From assembly GCF_029714305.1 (NCBI RefSeq), contig NZ_CP121647.1, forward strand, positions 3,492,501-3,556,500: DNA of 64,000 bases. Reading direction: 5' to 3'. The notes beneath the pieces were generated by a model, which saw only the letters and a program-made list of their open reading frames with translations, was not told where the DNA came from and did not search any database. The stretch's first letter is position 1, and the number at the start of each line of letters is the position of its first letter. Below are positions 54,441 to 63,729 of this stretch, in pieces. Position numbers and translations under genes: made by a program. This DNA comes from Bradyrhizobium sp. CB3481 (GTDB taxonomy: Bacteria; Pseudomonadota; Alphaproteobacteria; Rhizobiales; Xanthobacteraceae).

Positions 54441-55373
54441 TCAGCCTGAATGAGGGCCGGGGAATTTTACTCGAAAGTCAAGCGGACGCATCCCTCCGTG
54501 CCGTCTGAAAAATTTCACGAAATTCGTTGGCTCACTGAAGCCTAGCTCTGCGGCAATTGCTTCAACCGTGAGACCGGTGTGTGCCAGCAAGCGTTTAGCT
54601 TCCAAGATTAGGCGTTGCTCTATCAGAGATTTGGGCGAGCAATCGCTCGCCATCATGCAAGCTCGCCGGAGAGACTTCGCCGAGCAACCGATTGCTTCCG
54701 CGTAGTCCTCAACGGTCCGCGTTTGTGTGAACTTCGCCTCGAGAGCTTGACGGAATCTCTGGAATATCATGCTAAGACTATCGGTCATGCGGCGCGCGTC
54801 GCACTTGAGGTAATAGATTGCGATCGTGAGGAGCACTGCATGCAGGAGGTGCTGGAGGATAGTGGCCGATAGCTTCGAGCCATCTGCTTTACTATACGCT
54901 CGCTGTATGGCCGACATGACGCTGACGACGCTTTCCAATGCATCAGGCTGAAGATCCGTCACGTCTTCAGGAACGATATCATCGATCAAGGGTCCAAATG
55001 CTGCTCCGTCCGGCGCTGGAATCGCGGGAAAGAGGAATTCTGACGTGAAGAGTAGGACATCCGCCTCTAGTGCTTGTCCGAGGACGAACTGCTGAACCTG
55101 TCCGGGGCGGGCATGGACTAGCGTGCCTGCCTTGCACCTCACACGACGAAAATCGAGGAAGTGATCCCCGCTGCCGGAAGTGAATAGCATCAACAAATGA
55201 AAACCGGGCCGCTGCGGCGAGGCAAAGTGGCTAGGCGGTACGCGTCCTAAAAGCTCAGATAAGCATAATGATTCAATGCCAAGCTCCGGAAACTTGGGAT
55301 TGGCGTAGTCGACTCCCAATATGGACTGTTGCGGCAAACCTTGCATGGCGCGAGCCTGTCCATTTTTGACCAT
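54441..55373 (-). CDS. AraC-family transcriptional regulator
   Basis: 310 residues. An N-terminal AraC sensor region (cupin-like, FHLLMLFTSGSGDHFLDFRRVRCKAGTLVHARPGQVQQFV) and C-terminal tandem HTH (AEAIGCSAKSLRRAC, then VEAIAAELGFSEPTNFVKFFRRHGGMRPLDFR). It is divergent from the SnoaL-like gene at 55470, which is the most likely target. The ligand is unknown. The terminator at 54371 lies beyond its end. Confidence 0.87.
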   Translation of the reverse strand: MVKNGQARAMQGLPQQSILGVDYANPKFPELGIESLCLSELLGRVPPSHFASPQRPGFHLLMLFTSGSGDHFLDFRRVRCKAGTLVHARPGQVQQFVLGQALEADVLLFTSEFLFPAIPAPDGAAFGPLIDDIVPEDVTDLQPDALESVVSVMSAIQRAYSKADGSKLSATILQHLLHAVLLTIAIYYLKCDARRMTDSLSMIFQRFRQALEAKFTQTRTVEDYAEAIGCSAKSLRRACMMASDCSPKSLIEQRLILEAKRLLAHTGLTVEAIAAELGFSEPTNFVKFFRRHGGMRPLDFRVKFPGPHSG

Positions 55374-55469
55374 CGATTGGTATCACCTTGACCTGTCGAG
55401 GTGCAACGGAGGCAGTCATTGTAGATCGTAGAAACCCGGGCCTAACTGCATCGTTCTCAGGAGAAAGCC

Positions 55470-55949
55470 ATGATCTGGAGCCCTTCTTTCCGACAATTGA
55501 TGATCGCCACCGGTCTCATTTTCACTCTAGGAACGGTCAATCTGCACGCAGAGCAAAAGTCAGATATCGAAGCCGTCACAGCGGCCAATCTTGCTTTCGA
55601 TACGGCCCTGTCGGCCCGCGACATCGATGCGATGGAAAGGGTTTGGGCGGCTGAGCCCTACGTCATTGCCGTGCATCCAGCCAGCAAAGCTTTGATTGTC
55701 GGATGGGATGCGGTCCGCAAGAGCTGGGAGGCGACTTTTGGTCGCTTCGCCGAGATTTCAGTATCGATGAAAGAGCCGCAAATCCACGTCGCCCAGAACG
55801 TGGCGTGGGTTGTCGGAATGGAGAGTGTTCAAGGGAAGTCCAAGAACGGGGAGGCCGTGAGCTTCATGGCCTTCACAACCAATATGTACGAAAAACGGAA
55901 AGGGCGTTGGTTGATGGTGCTGCACACCACGTCGCGAGTTCCGCAATAG
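55470..55949 (+). CDS. Secreted SnoaL/NTF2-like protein
   Basis: 159 residues with a signal peptide (LMIATGLIFTLGTVNLHAEQ). The mature 135 residues are an NTF2/SnoaL-like cone fold, as seen in ketosteroid-isomerase-like and DUF4440-like proteins: IEAVTAANLAFDTALSARDIDAMERVWAAEPYVIAVHP, GWDAVRKSWEATFGRF and TTNMYEKRKGRWLMVLHTTS. It is divergent from the AraC regulator. A catalytic or a ligand-binding role is possible; the exact function is not known. Confidence 0.78.
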   Translation: MIWSPSFRQLMIATGLIFTLGTVNLHAEQKSDIEAVTAANLAFDTALSARDIDAMERVWAAEPYVIAVHPASKALIVGWDAVRKSWEATFGRFAEISVSMKEPQIHVAQNVAWVVGMESVQGKSKNGEAVSFMAFTTNMYEKRKGRWLMVLHTTSRVPQ

Positions 55950-56016
55950 CTCAAACGACACGTCCGCAGCGCCAGACCATTGCCGCCGACCAATCTGGCC
56001 ACGCACTTCCGCTTCT

Positions 56017-56035
56017 GGCCGATTTTGTTGCAGAA
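56017..56035 (+). repeat. IS left terminal inverted repeat
   Basis: 19 bases, the exact reverse complement of 57617-57635. Confidence 0.75.
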
Positions 56036-56170
56036 GTCGGGAGGATCGACGCTCTCAGCCGAGGCTGAGATCTGAAAATTTGGCTCGCGATCTCTTGGCC
56101 GCCTGCCCGGCATGGGCTGCGGAGACGCCCGGGCACTGATGCCTGACGCAACCAACGCGACGGACGCCAC

Positions 56171-57550
56171 TTACGCAACGCATGGTGCGGCCGTGTCGGG
56201 TGGATGGAGCGCCAGCTTGGCAAAGCGACGAAGGTTCTGAGCGATTGCTGCAAGCGTAAATTCGAACCGCGCGCCGGCCGGTCCGCGCAGTCTCAGGCGG
56301 CCGAGCCGCAGGATCCGCTTCAGGTGCGCAAACAGCATCTCAACCTTCTTGCGATCTCGTCAGGTCTGATCGTAGGCAGGCGTCTTGGCGATCGCGCGGG
56401 CGACATCGCGCGCTGCCTCGTGCACGTGGCGTGTGATCTTCCGGCTCGGCGAGTTTGGACAGCATTTGGACTTGAGCGGGCAGTCGCGGCAATCGGCGAC
56501 ACGCGAGAAATACGAGATAGCGTCATCTCCGCGTGGTCCGCGTGCTCCACTTGAGCGCGGTAGGATCTTGCCGCTGGGGCAGAAATATTGATCGCGCGCC
56601 TCGTCATAGATGAAATCGTCGCGGCTGAACGTGCCGTCGTCGCGCTGTGACTTGTCGATCACCGGGATGTGGGGCGCGATCCCCTTCACATCGACCAGGA
56701 AGTGGAGATTTTGGGCCGCGCCGTAGGCCGTATCCGCGACGAGCCAGTCGGGTTTGATGCCGAACGTCTTCTCAGTCCTTTCGATCATCGTCTGGGATGC
56801 GCCAACCTCGGATTGGCGGATCGCCCGGGACGCTTCGACATCCATGATAATACCGAACTTGATGTCGATGAGGTAATTGTCGGCGTAGGCGAAGAACGCG
56901 GCGTTGCGCAGTGCGCCAGTCCACTGCGCGGCTGGGTCGGACGGCGCGACAAACTTCGGCACGACGTCGGTCGCACGACCCCATGCTGGATCGTCGAGAT
57001 TGGCGAGGTAGTCCTGAACGGCGCGCCTAGCCCTCGTCGGGTCGATGTCGAGGCTCCATTTATCGCCCGGCGTCGAGCGGCACTTATTGGCGTCCGCCGC
57101 GATCAAGCTGGCATCGACGGCGAAACCATTGCCGCCGACAAGGCCAGCTTTGATGCACGAAACGACGACGTGTTCGAAGACATGACGAAAGACATCATGA
57201 TCGCGAAAGCGCTCGTTGCGGGCGCGCGTGAATGCCGAGTGATCCGGGATCCTGTCTTCTATGCCAAGGCCGCAGAACCAGCGATAGGCGAGATTGAGCT
57301 GAACCTCGCGGCATAGTGCGCGCTCCGAGCGGATCGCGAATACGTAGCCAAGGATGAGCATCCGGATCATCAGCTCTGGATCGACCGAGGGTCGACCAGT
57401 GTTGGAGTAATGCGGCGCAAGCTCGACGCGCACCCACGAGAGATCGAGAACTGCCGCAATTTGCCGAACCTGATGGTCGTCCGGCACTACGGCCTCGAGG
57501 TCGAACGCATAGAACAGTTGACCCTGCTCACCCTTGCACCGCCCCATCAT
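56171..57550 (-). pseudogene. IS1182-type transposase with internal stop
   Basis: The first 396 codons encode DDE-transposase blocks (FAVDASLIAADANK, DWLVADTAYGA, DCPLKSKCCP). A TGA at 56360-56362 ends the reading frame. After it the same frame continues for 63 codons with a typical IS1182 C-terminus, RDRKKVEMLFAHLKRILRL and RFEFTLAAIAQNLRRFAKLA, to a TAA at 56171. The TGA probably replaced an arginine CGA. Undamaged, the protein would be 459 residues. The element is therefore likely immobile by itself. Confidence 0.85.
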
Positions 57551-57616
57551 CGAAACTCTCCGTCGATGGCCGCTTCACCTCGACGGAATCACGGTTCGCT
57601 CGGCTCCTCAAGACAG

Positions 57617-57635
57617 TTCTGCAACAAAATCGGCC
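57617..57635 (+). repeat. IS right terminal inverted repeat
   Basis: 19 bases, the exact reverse complement of 56017-56035. Confidence 0.75.
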
Positions 57636-57950
57636 CATCAGAGAAGTGACCGCGGCTCTCGGTCTGCTCAATGGGTACAGCCGACTAGTTTTGCTCCGAT
57701 TGAGTTCTTCGCATTGTGACCCAACTCGGACTTAACAAACCTCCTTACATATCTCCGCCGTCGATCTCAGAAATTTGCATCCGCCCACGTGAGCCGGTTC
57801 ACATCCACCGCGCACGTTTGATTCCACCGTCAGCTGGGGCACTTTCAACGTGTGCCTCGGGGGCAAATTGCACACACTAGGAGGGAATGCCATGAGATCA
57901 AATTACAAAGTGTGAACAGCACAACAGGCGAGAACCGTGGAGAGAAGTCG
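57636..57950. other. Intergenic region right of the IS
   Basis: 315 bp with no gene. I see nothing beyond the ribosome binding site of the hydrolase gene at its end. Confidence 0.4.
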
Positions 57951-59048
57951 ATGAGTCTTTATCTTTCACCAATGTTCTACGGCATTGAGGACCATGTTGC
58001 CCCGCACATCTCGAAGCCGTTCGCCGTTCGGGTTTACTACCCAACTGACGACGACTTACTACTCGGAGCACCTCTGCTAAGCGGGCCGCACCCTTTAGTT
58101 ATATTTGCGCATGGACAACGCAGTAGCTTCACTATGCCCAAAATGTGCCCGGAGGACTACACTAGGGACCATCGCCGCTGGGGAGTGGTGCTCGGCGGGA
58201 TCGCACGGTCGGGCTACGTGGTGGCCGTACCGGACTTGTCGGACGTGTTCTCCTCGGGCGTCGAAAGCGTCGTTGCACGCATCGATCAGACCATCGACTG
58301 GATGCGAACCCAGTGGCACGGTCGCCGCACAATACTGACCAATCCTGTCATCGAGGGCCGTGCGATTTCGCAGGTCCCTTCCCAAGCGGCTGACCTTGAT
58401 GCTCCGCCCTCCGATGTTCAAGAAGCGAAACTAGCGGCCCGCGTTCACATACCGCCGCCGGTCTTTCCAGGTAATCCGACGCCGCTCGCCTTAGTCGGTC
58501 ATTCGTGGGGAACTCGCGCGGTTTGTACATACGCCGCGACACATAGCGGCGTCGCTGCCGCGGTAACCATCGCCGCCACGTTCGACGACAACACGTCGGT
58601 CCCGAACATCATTGGGGCCGGGATTCCTACGCTAATGATATGTGGCAAAGCCGTCGAAGAAAGTATGAATTTTGCTCCGATGGATTCAATCTGGCCGGAG
58701 TTGCCCACGCCGAAATATCAAACCGCGTTTCAGGGAGTGGGGCATTGGGATTGGTTCGGCCGCTTCGGCGCCATCCGCCGGTGCGATGGCACGCCGCCGA
58801 CTTGGCGAGAAACCGGCCACATCGCAAGTGAGCTGATCGCCGGCTTCCTGGCCCGTCATGTGGCTCGCGTGGCGTTTCCGCCGCCTGACCTGGTGCCAAT
58901 TCCGCTACTCAGACCAAACCACTTGCCATGGTACGACATCGGAAGCGCCATCCAAATGCGCTGGGACGTTCCAGGCGAGAATTTCGATACGCTTCCTTCC
59001 ACCGGCGATGGCATTCTCGGCCTCTGGACCGAAACACCGCCTTGGTAG
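57951..59048 (+). CDS. Alpha/beta-hydrolase-family protein
   Basis: 365 residues from the ATG at 57951, with GGAGAGA upstream. The nucleophile elbow GHSWGTRA places the catalytic serine near residue 185, and GPHPLVIFAHGQRSSF carries the HG oxyanion region; GVGHWDWFG supplies a possible catalytic His. The overall plan resembles platelet-activating-factor acetylhydrolase or dienelactone-type hydrolases. Members cleave esters or amides. No signal peptide is evident. The genes on either side do not suggest a substrate. Confidence 0.72.
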   Translation: MSLYLSPMFYGIEDHVAPHISKPFAVRVYYPTDDDLLLGAPLLSGPHPLVIFAHGQRSSFTMPKMCPEDYTRDHRRWGVVLGGIARSGYVVAVPDLSDVFSSGVESVVARIDQTIDWMRTQWHGRRTILTNPVIEGRAISQVPSQAADLDAPPSDVQEAKLAARVHIPPPVFPGNPTPLALVGHSWGTRAVCTYAATHSGVAAAVTIAATFDDNTSVPNIIGAGIPTLMICGKAVEESMNFAPMDSIWPELPTPKYQTAFQGVGHWDWFGRFGAIRRCDGTPPTWRETGHIASELIAGFLARHVARVAFPPPDLVPIPLLRPNHLPWYDIGSAIQMRWDVPGENFDTLPSTGDGILGLWTETPPW

Positions 59049-59345
59049 GAACTTCGAAGAAAAGGGCGCACAGCTGGGCGCGTCTCTCTTGAGTTGCTGC
59101 ACCTCGCACGGAGGTAGACGTCAGCAGTGAAGACGAACTGCTCGACGACGGCCGCTATTGGGCCCTCAGCCGAACTGCCTTTGAGCGGCCGCAAGGACCG
59201 CTCCCAGAACCGGACCTGACGAGATGGGTGGCCGGACCGCCGCTGGTGACCCCTAGCTGGTGACCCCTACAGGAAGTCGGCCTCTGGGCAATGATGCGTC
59301 TGGTCGTGCCGACCATCCCATCCTTACTCGGCAGAAATCGCACGA
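59049..59345. other. Intergenic region
   Basis: 297 bp with no gene; a direct repeat GGTGACCCCTA occurs twice at 59246-59271. Nothing else noticed. Confidence 0.4.
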
Positions 59346-59582
59346 TCATTCGGCGGATCGGATGCCCCGCGGGTCGATACCCCTGTTCGAGGCGACGTAG
59401 TCGATCTCGCCGCGCGTAGTACCGATATCCATTAGCTCCCTGTCGCTTAGGTCGCACAAGTTGGCTATCAACCTCTGGCGTTTGCGCCGTTCCTGAAACG
59501 CGCCCCAATATGTCATGAAAAAACTGGAGACGCGCTGGGTCGATACGGCCGACTGTCCCAACCCACCATAGGTCGTGCTCAT
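59346..59582 (-). CDS. DUF1127 protein
   Basis: 78 residues. The C-terminal 45 residues are the DUF1127 signature: helical RRKRQRLIANLCDLSDRELMDIGTTRGEIDYV. Short DUF1127 proteins are widespread in alphaproteobacteria and some bind RNA or take part in phosphate or stress responses. The N-terminal extension (SSFFMTYWGAF) is not conserved in the shortest members. It is divergent from the wHTH fragment at 59746. Confidence 0.88.
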   Translation of the reverse strand: MSTTYGGLGQSAVSTQRVSSFFMTYWGAFQERRKRQRLIANLCDLSDRELMDIGTTRGEIDYVASNRGIDPRGIRSAE

Positions 59583-59745
59583 GGCGGAATCTCCTGGGTG
59601 TTATTTCTACCTGGACGAGGGTACCAAGGCATGAGCGAGCGCGCTTGACATTCGGCTTACATTTTCCTTACCGGCGGCTTATTCTTTGCGTTCCAAGCGG
59701 TGCTAGAGGCCCCGACGATCGGAGGCCGCCTGAGGGATTGGCAGC

Positions 59746-59979
59746 TTGCGCTATCTCTTCGAGGAGTACGCAATCGACACTGACCGGCGCGAGCTGCATC
59801 GCGGGGCGGACGTCGTCTCCGTCGCGCCACAGGTTTTTGACCTGCTCGACTACCTGATCCGCAACAGGGAGCGCGTCGTCAGTAAAGACGACTTCATCAA
59901 TGCCATTTGGAACGGCCGTATCGTGTCCGATGCGGCTGCTAGTTGCTTATTAGCCTTCTGGGCAATGCTGAGCGCATAA
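59746..59979 (+). pseudogene. Truncated wHTH regulator fragment
   Basis: The first 66 residues form a complete CadC-like winged-helix start (RYLFEEYAIDTDRRELHRGADVVSVAPQVFDLLDYLIRNRERVVSKDDFINAIWNGRIVSDAA), close to the N-terminus of the protein at 52821. After that the sequence leaves the family at about 59938 and stops at 59977-59979. The remainder (TolB-like and TPR part) is absent, and the sequence beyond is the opposite-strand phosphoesterase gene, so a deletion or recombination cut the gene here. Confidence 0.75.
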
Positions 59980-60845
59980 TCGACGATTTCCCAGGATTTC
60001 GTGTTCGTGTCCGTATAGAGCCATCCCGGCTCGGCCGTGCATAGAATGATCCGCGATCCCGGCAGCAATTCCTTCGACCTAGCAATGGTGGTGAAGTAGT
60101 CGGCCTGCGGCTGATCCATATCCTCCGCTAGTTGGATATCCATTCCCCAAAGCCACCATGTCTCAGTGAGCTGAATGGCGAAGTAACTTCGCCTTTGTTG
60201 GGAACGCCAGTTGCCAAAGTGGGTTTTTCGCTCAGGCGTGAAATATGCAAGGAATTGAACCAGGCCGTCGTACCAGTCGTGATTGCCTGGTATTGCGAAC
60301 AGCGAAACGCCTTCGTGGTCTTTCCTGTCATGGTCGGGAAAAGCCCACGAATAAGGCTGCCAGAGCTGATTGCGGTAGGTCTGGGCGTTTGCAAGAGGAT
60401 AGACTTCGTCGCCGCCCATGATGAGCATTTGACCGCGAGGCAGCTTGTCGCCATCGAACTCCCATTCCTTGCGTGCCAGCACGCAGGCGACCGCAAACGT
60501 ACTATCGAAGCCGTCACCGAGATCAGCTACAAAGTCGAACCAAACAGGACCGTCCCGATTTGGATTGAGTGTACCGACCGGTGCTGTGGCGCGCTTGAGA
60601 TGTTCCTCCGGAGCCTGGGTATCCAGCGCGGCCACGATCAGCCGGCGGTCGGCGTACTGACCGAACATTGCTGATGTGATGACATTGTTCAGAAGACGCA
60701 ACAGGAGGATCGGATTGAACCAATGGACCATCTTGGGATAGGTCCTGTAATCCTTCAAATATTGGGCGCCTCTGCGTCGAGAGCTAAGCAGGTTCAGAAT
60801 CGATGAGAGCAATCCGCGAAACATTTCTTGGAGTCCTCCGGGCAT
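59850..60845 (-). CDS. Metallophosphoesterase, C-terminal truncation
   Basis: 331 residues. Metal-binding blocks of calcineurin-type phosphoesterases are seen: FDFVADLGDGFDS, LIMGGDEVYPL and FAIPGNHDWYDGL, then a WLWGMDIQL block. The last 30 residues (about ASDTIRPFQMALMKS onward) are antisense to the wHTH fragment at 59746 and are not part of the family, so the real C-terminal part seems lost at about 59940. The usual length of such proteins is larger. Activity is doubtful. The start has a hydrophobic stretch (SSILNLLSS) but no clear signal. Confidence 0.7.
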   Translation of the reverse strand: MPGGLQEMFRGLLSSILNLLSSRRRGAQYLKDYRTYPKMVHWFNPILLLRLLNNVITSAMFGQYADRRLIVAALDTQAPEEHLKRATAPVGTLNPNRDGPVWFDFVADLGDGFDSTFAVACVLARKEWEFDGDKLPRGQMLIMGGDEVYPLANAQTYRNQLWQPYSWAFPDHDRKDHEGVSLFAIPGNHDWYDGLVQFLAYFTPERKTHFGNWRSQQRRSYFAIQLTETWWLWGMDIQLAEDMDQPQADYFTTIARSKELLPGSRIILCTAEPGWLYTDTNTKSWEIVDYALSIAQKANKQLAAASDTIRPFQMALMKSSLLTTRSLLRIR

Positions 60846-61206
60846 AAGCGGGGCAAGAAAATCTCATTCGCAATGGGTAGAAGATCAGCGCGGCACCGCG
60901 CCGTTCTCCAACGTACGCCACCGAACCGGTTGCTGTTGGGAATAATATTGGCACACTTTCCGGTTGTCTGGCCAGAAACTTCTCTGCTAGCCTTAGCTTC
61001 GGATTGTGGAGCTTGGCGTCGCTCACGTGATGATCTTTTCCGATCTAACGGAATGGCGGATAATGCATCATCAATTGGAAATGGAATTGAAGCTCGTACA
61101 TTCGGCACATTGACGCTGCAACTGCCGCGTATCAGAGTATTGACCTTTGATTTTTTGTTGCATCATTACTTCATGGCTCATTCGCAATTGCACATGAGGG
61201 GGCATT
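60846..61206. other. Intergenic region upstream of the lipoprotein
   Basis: 361 bp without a convincing gene. An AT-rich patch near 61139-61170 may hold the lipoprotein promoter, but no clear pair of hexamers is seen. Confidence 0.4.
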
Positions 61207-62211
61207 ATGGATTTGGCAATTTTTCGAAACTGTCAGCGGATTTTTTCAATAGCTCTGCTCGGACTCGGCAGCTGTGCGATCAATCCAGTCACCGACGATT
61301 ACGCCCACATATCCGCTTCAAACATCGCAAGGCAGGTTCGTTGCGAGGCCCGGCAAGCAGTGATTGATGCGACGATTGGCTTCCTAGCCGACAGGACCAA
61401 CAACGAAAACAAGAACAAGGTCGATGATCATTCCCATGCAATCGGCTTGTGGTTGAGGGACCATCCCGAAGCGATCACAACGTTCGACCCTTCGCAGCTG
61501 ACAGGCTTCGCGCGTACCGTTGTTCAACTGATCTATGGCATAGGCATTGCCTATTATTACGATCTAACTGGTCTGGAGACAAACAACATCGATCCGACGG
61601 CCAACCTGATCCGGCCAACGCCGCTGACTTCCCTTGTGACGCTTAACCTAACCGGCAATTTCGACCGGCAACGGCAGAATGAGTGGACCTTCACCATCAC
61701 CGACAAGTTTGGCGACCTCGTCCAAAAAACCAGCGAAAGCTATTGCACAGGTCACTTGGTCAGGACTGAAAACTTTGTCTACCCGATTGCCGGCAAGGTC
61801 GGCCTCGCGAAGATGATCAAGGAATTCACCTTGATGAGCCTTTTCGAGAATCTGGATGCGCTCAACAAGGACGTGGTCGCCGTGAAGGATGGCCCGCCCA
61901 GCATGGTGCAGCAGTTGCTCTTCACCACCACGATCGGTGGGGGCGCCACTCCGAAGATTGTCTTCGCGCCGTCCGGCCCGAACGTGCAGGTCAGCGAGGC
62001 CACCTTCCCAGTGACGGTGTCACGGAAGGACACGCATCAACTGACCGTGGGCCTCTATCTCGACAAGGGCGAGGCCAAGAAGCTGGGCGGCGTGCGCACT
62101 ACCCTCATCGGCGGTTCGCTTCTGACGGCGTCGGGCGGACGGGCGCAACAAGGGGCGGCTAATGCGGTTCAACAGTTCCTCGCGCTGAAGATTTTCAAAG
62201 CACCATTTTGA
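61207..62211 (+). CDS. Lipoprotein, unknown function
   Basis: 334 residues. An N-terminal signal (RIFSIALLGLGSCAIN) has a lipobox LGSC, so the mature protein should be lipid-anchored at Cys about 23. The body has no motif I know; a hydrophobic-aromatic stretch (FARTVVQLIYGIGIAYYYDL) lies in the middle and the C-terminal 90 residues form a beta-type domain (PKIVFAPSGPNVQVSEATFPVTVSRKDTHQLTVGLYLDKGEAKKLG). The ribosome binding site GAGGGGG precedes the ATG. The lysine-rich gene starts 14 bp downstream, so the two are co-transcribed. Confidence 0.65.
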   Translation: MDLAIFRNCQRIFSIALLGLGSCAINPVTDDYAHISASNIARQVRCEARQAVIDATIGFLADRTNNENKNKVDDHSHAIGLWLRDHPEAITTFDPSQLTGFARTVVQLIYGIGIAYYYDLTGLETNNIDPTANLIRPTPLTSLVTLNLTGNFDRQRQNEWTFTITDKFGDLVQKTSESYCTGHLVRTENFVYPIAGKVGLAKMIKEFTLMSLFENLDALNKDVVAVKDGPPSMVQQLLFTTTIGGGATPKIVFAPSGPNVQVSEATFPVTVSRKDTHQLTVGLYLDKGEAKKLGGVRTTLIGGSLLTASGGRAQQGAANAVQQFLALKIFKAPF

Positions 62212-62225
62212 GGGAGGAGGCAGCG

Positions 62226-62576
62226 ATGGCCGTCAAAGCGAAGAAAGGCAGCAAGGCGAAGAAGGCTCGCAAGACAAAGGCTCGAAAAGTGAAGAAGGTC
62301 GCGGTTGGCAAACCTGCACGCCCGGGAGGAACTCACGTCGACTTCGGTCTGCACGGTCTAGGAAAAATCATGCGTGCGGTCCACGACGCGGGACTGGTCG
62401 ACAAGCTCAATGATCACCTTGGAAAGCCGAGGCAGTTCGCGAAGGTGAGCCGGAAGACCCTGACCGAAATCAAAACCTTCGTGAACTCGGAGAAGAAGCT
62501 GTCTGGGCTGGCCGAGGAGATCGACAAGTGCGACTGCCCGGCCTGGGATCCGGGCTGCGTGTACATACCCGGCTGA
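62226..62576 (+). CDS. Small lysine-rich protein with cysteine-containing tail
   Basis: 116 residues from the ATG at 62226, with GAGGAGG upstream. The first 28 residues hold many lysines and arginines (KAKKGSKAKKARKTKARKVKK), like a histone tail. A conserved-looking middle part follows (GLHGLGKIMRAVHDAGLVDKLNDHL). The C-terminus is KCDCPAWDPGCVYIPG with three cysteines. No family is known to me. It is co-transcribed with the lipoprotein at 61207. It could bind DNA or RNA, or be a secreted modified peptide; this is speculation. Confidence 0.55.
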   Translation: MAVKAKKGSKAKKARKTKARKVKKVAVGKPARPGGTHVDFGLHGLGKIMRAVHDAGLVDKLNDHLGKPRQFAKVSRKTLTEIKTFVNSEKKLSGLAEEIDKCDCPAWDPGCVYIPG

Positions 62577-63256
62577 GCGGCTGAGATAACATCCCTTGAT
62601 CGGCTGTGAGTGTGTTCCAGTGGGAGTTTCGTGAGACCTGCAAACGGCTCGATCGCCGCGCCGACGGCGTGGCGAAATTTTCCGCCGCAGTAGACCGGGC
62701 CGCGAGCGTCTCTGATGCTTGCCGCACGGGCAACCGCGTGCCCTGACGCTTCGACTGCCCTTCCGCGAGGGACCGAAGGCCGGGCGCGCTTGCGCGTAGA
62801 CCCCGGTCGGGTCCACCGACGCGTCCGGCGAGACTTCGATGATGACACCTGCTATTTCCCGAAATTTCGGAAGAGAGCCAAAGGATTGCAAATACGCATT
62901 CGGTGGAGTCCGGCCTTGGAAAAGAATGCTGAGACAGGAAATTCCTTGCGGCCGGGCTGTATCGAGACAGCCCTACTGCCGCGTATTGGAGATCGACGCA
63001 CAATGGGGGATAGCCCTGAAACGCAATAGGACTGCGCTAGGATGCGAGAGGCGGAGAGGGAGGGGAGGGCCGGCCGTAAGAGCTTTGACAAGCGTAGCGG
63101 AGCAATAGACGAGCTTCGGTGAAGCTACAACGGTGCCCGTGCGCAATTGGGCTATGCCGATACCGCAGTTCGCGGTAATGTCCGTCCGTCACAATCCCTG
63201 CGTGAGACTATGCTCAGTGGGGCAGCTCGAGCGACAGGTCTTCTGGGAGGTCAGCA
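62577..63256. other. Intergenic region upstream of the caspase-type pair
   Basis: 680 bp without a credible gene; several short overlapping frames on both strands look like noise. The GGGAGG Shine-Dalgarno of the gene at 63257 sits at the right edge. Confidence 0.5.
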
Positions 63257-63724
63257 ATGGAAGCATTGATCAAACAAGCTCAGGCTGCAACTGACGAATT
63301 ACTCGAAAAGGACGAGGATGAACTATTTGAGCGGCTAGCGGTGAACCTGCGAGCAATAGCCCAAGAGCCTGCGCAGAGTGGTAAGTTTGAACTCAACGCT
63401 AGTCTCGACGTCGAAAAGCTCGGTCCTCTCGACGGGCTTGCTGACCTTGGGAAGCGGTACTTCCAAAACGTGGAGGCGCAGATTCACTCGGTCGTATGTG
63501 GGGCGGCCGACTCGCAAACGCGTGCGCAACTCGCTAACAGCTTTGGACTCGGTCGAGAGGCAGTCGCCGCGACCATTGCGGCTCTTCTCGTGTCACAGGT
63601 AGGTTTTGCTCCAGCTGTGGCGGCGGTGTTGGGCACCCTTACCATCCGCATTTTCTTCGATCCCGCCCACAAAACGATGTGCGAGAAGTGGAGCGAGAGG
63701 ATTGAAGGAATGAAGCGAGCTTAG
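63257..63724 (+). CDS. Small hydrophobic-tail protein, putative partner of the caspase-like gene
   Basis: 155 residues. The first 90 residues are soluble and helical (ATDELLEKDEDELFERLAVNLRAIAQEP, then LGKRYFQNVEAQIHSVVCG). Near residues 100-135 a hydrophobic segment (AVAATIAALLVSQVGFAPAVAAVLGTLTIRIFF) could span the membrane once or twice. A Shine-Dalgarno GGGAGG precedes the ATG. The next gene starts 5 bp downstream, so translation is coupled. The protein may be an effector or sensor subunit for the downstream protease-like protein, but no family is recognised. Confidence 0.6.
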   Translation: MEALIKQAQAATDELLEKDEDELFERLAVNLRAIAQEPAQSGKFELNASLDVEKLGPLDGLADLGKRYFQNVEAQIHSVVCGAADSQTRAQLANSFGLGREAVAATIAALLVSQVGFAPAVAAVLGTLTIRIFFDPAHKTMCEKWSERIEGMKRA

Positions 63725-63729
63725 TGGCG

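Larger units (their letters stand above)
56017..57635 (-). mobile_element. IS1182-like insertion sequence (about 1.62 kb)
   Basis: Inverted repeats GGCCGATTTTGTTGCAGAA at 56017-56035 and its exact reverse complement at 57617-57635 enclose a DDE transposase of IS1182 type. A target-site duplication is not obvious. The transposase carries an internal stop, so the copy is probably inactive. Confidence 0.75.

Noticed and set aside
62470..63003. Minus-strand frames in the gap before the caspase-type pair
   Set aside because: Overlapping frames in several registers with arginine/serine/proline-rich content; none shows a start signal or a recognisable domain.
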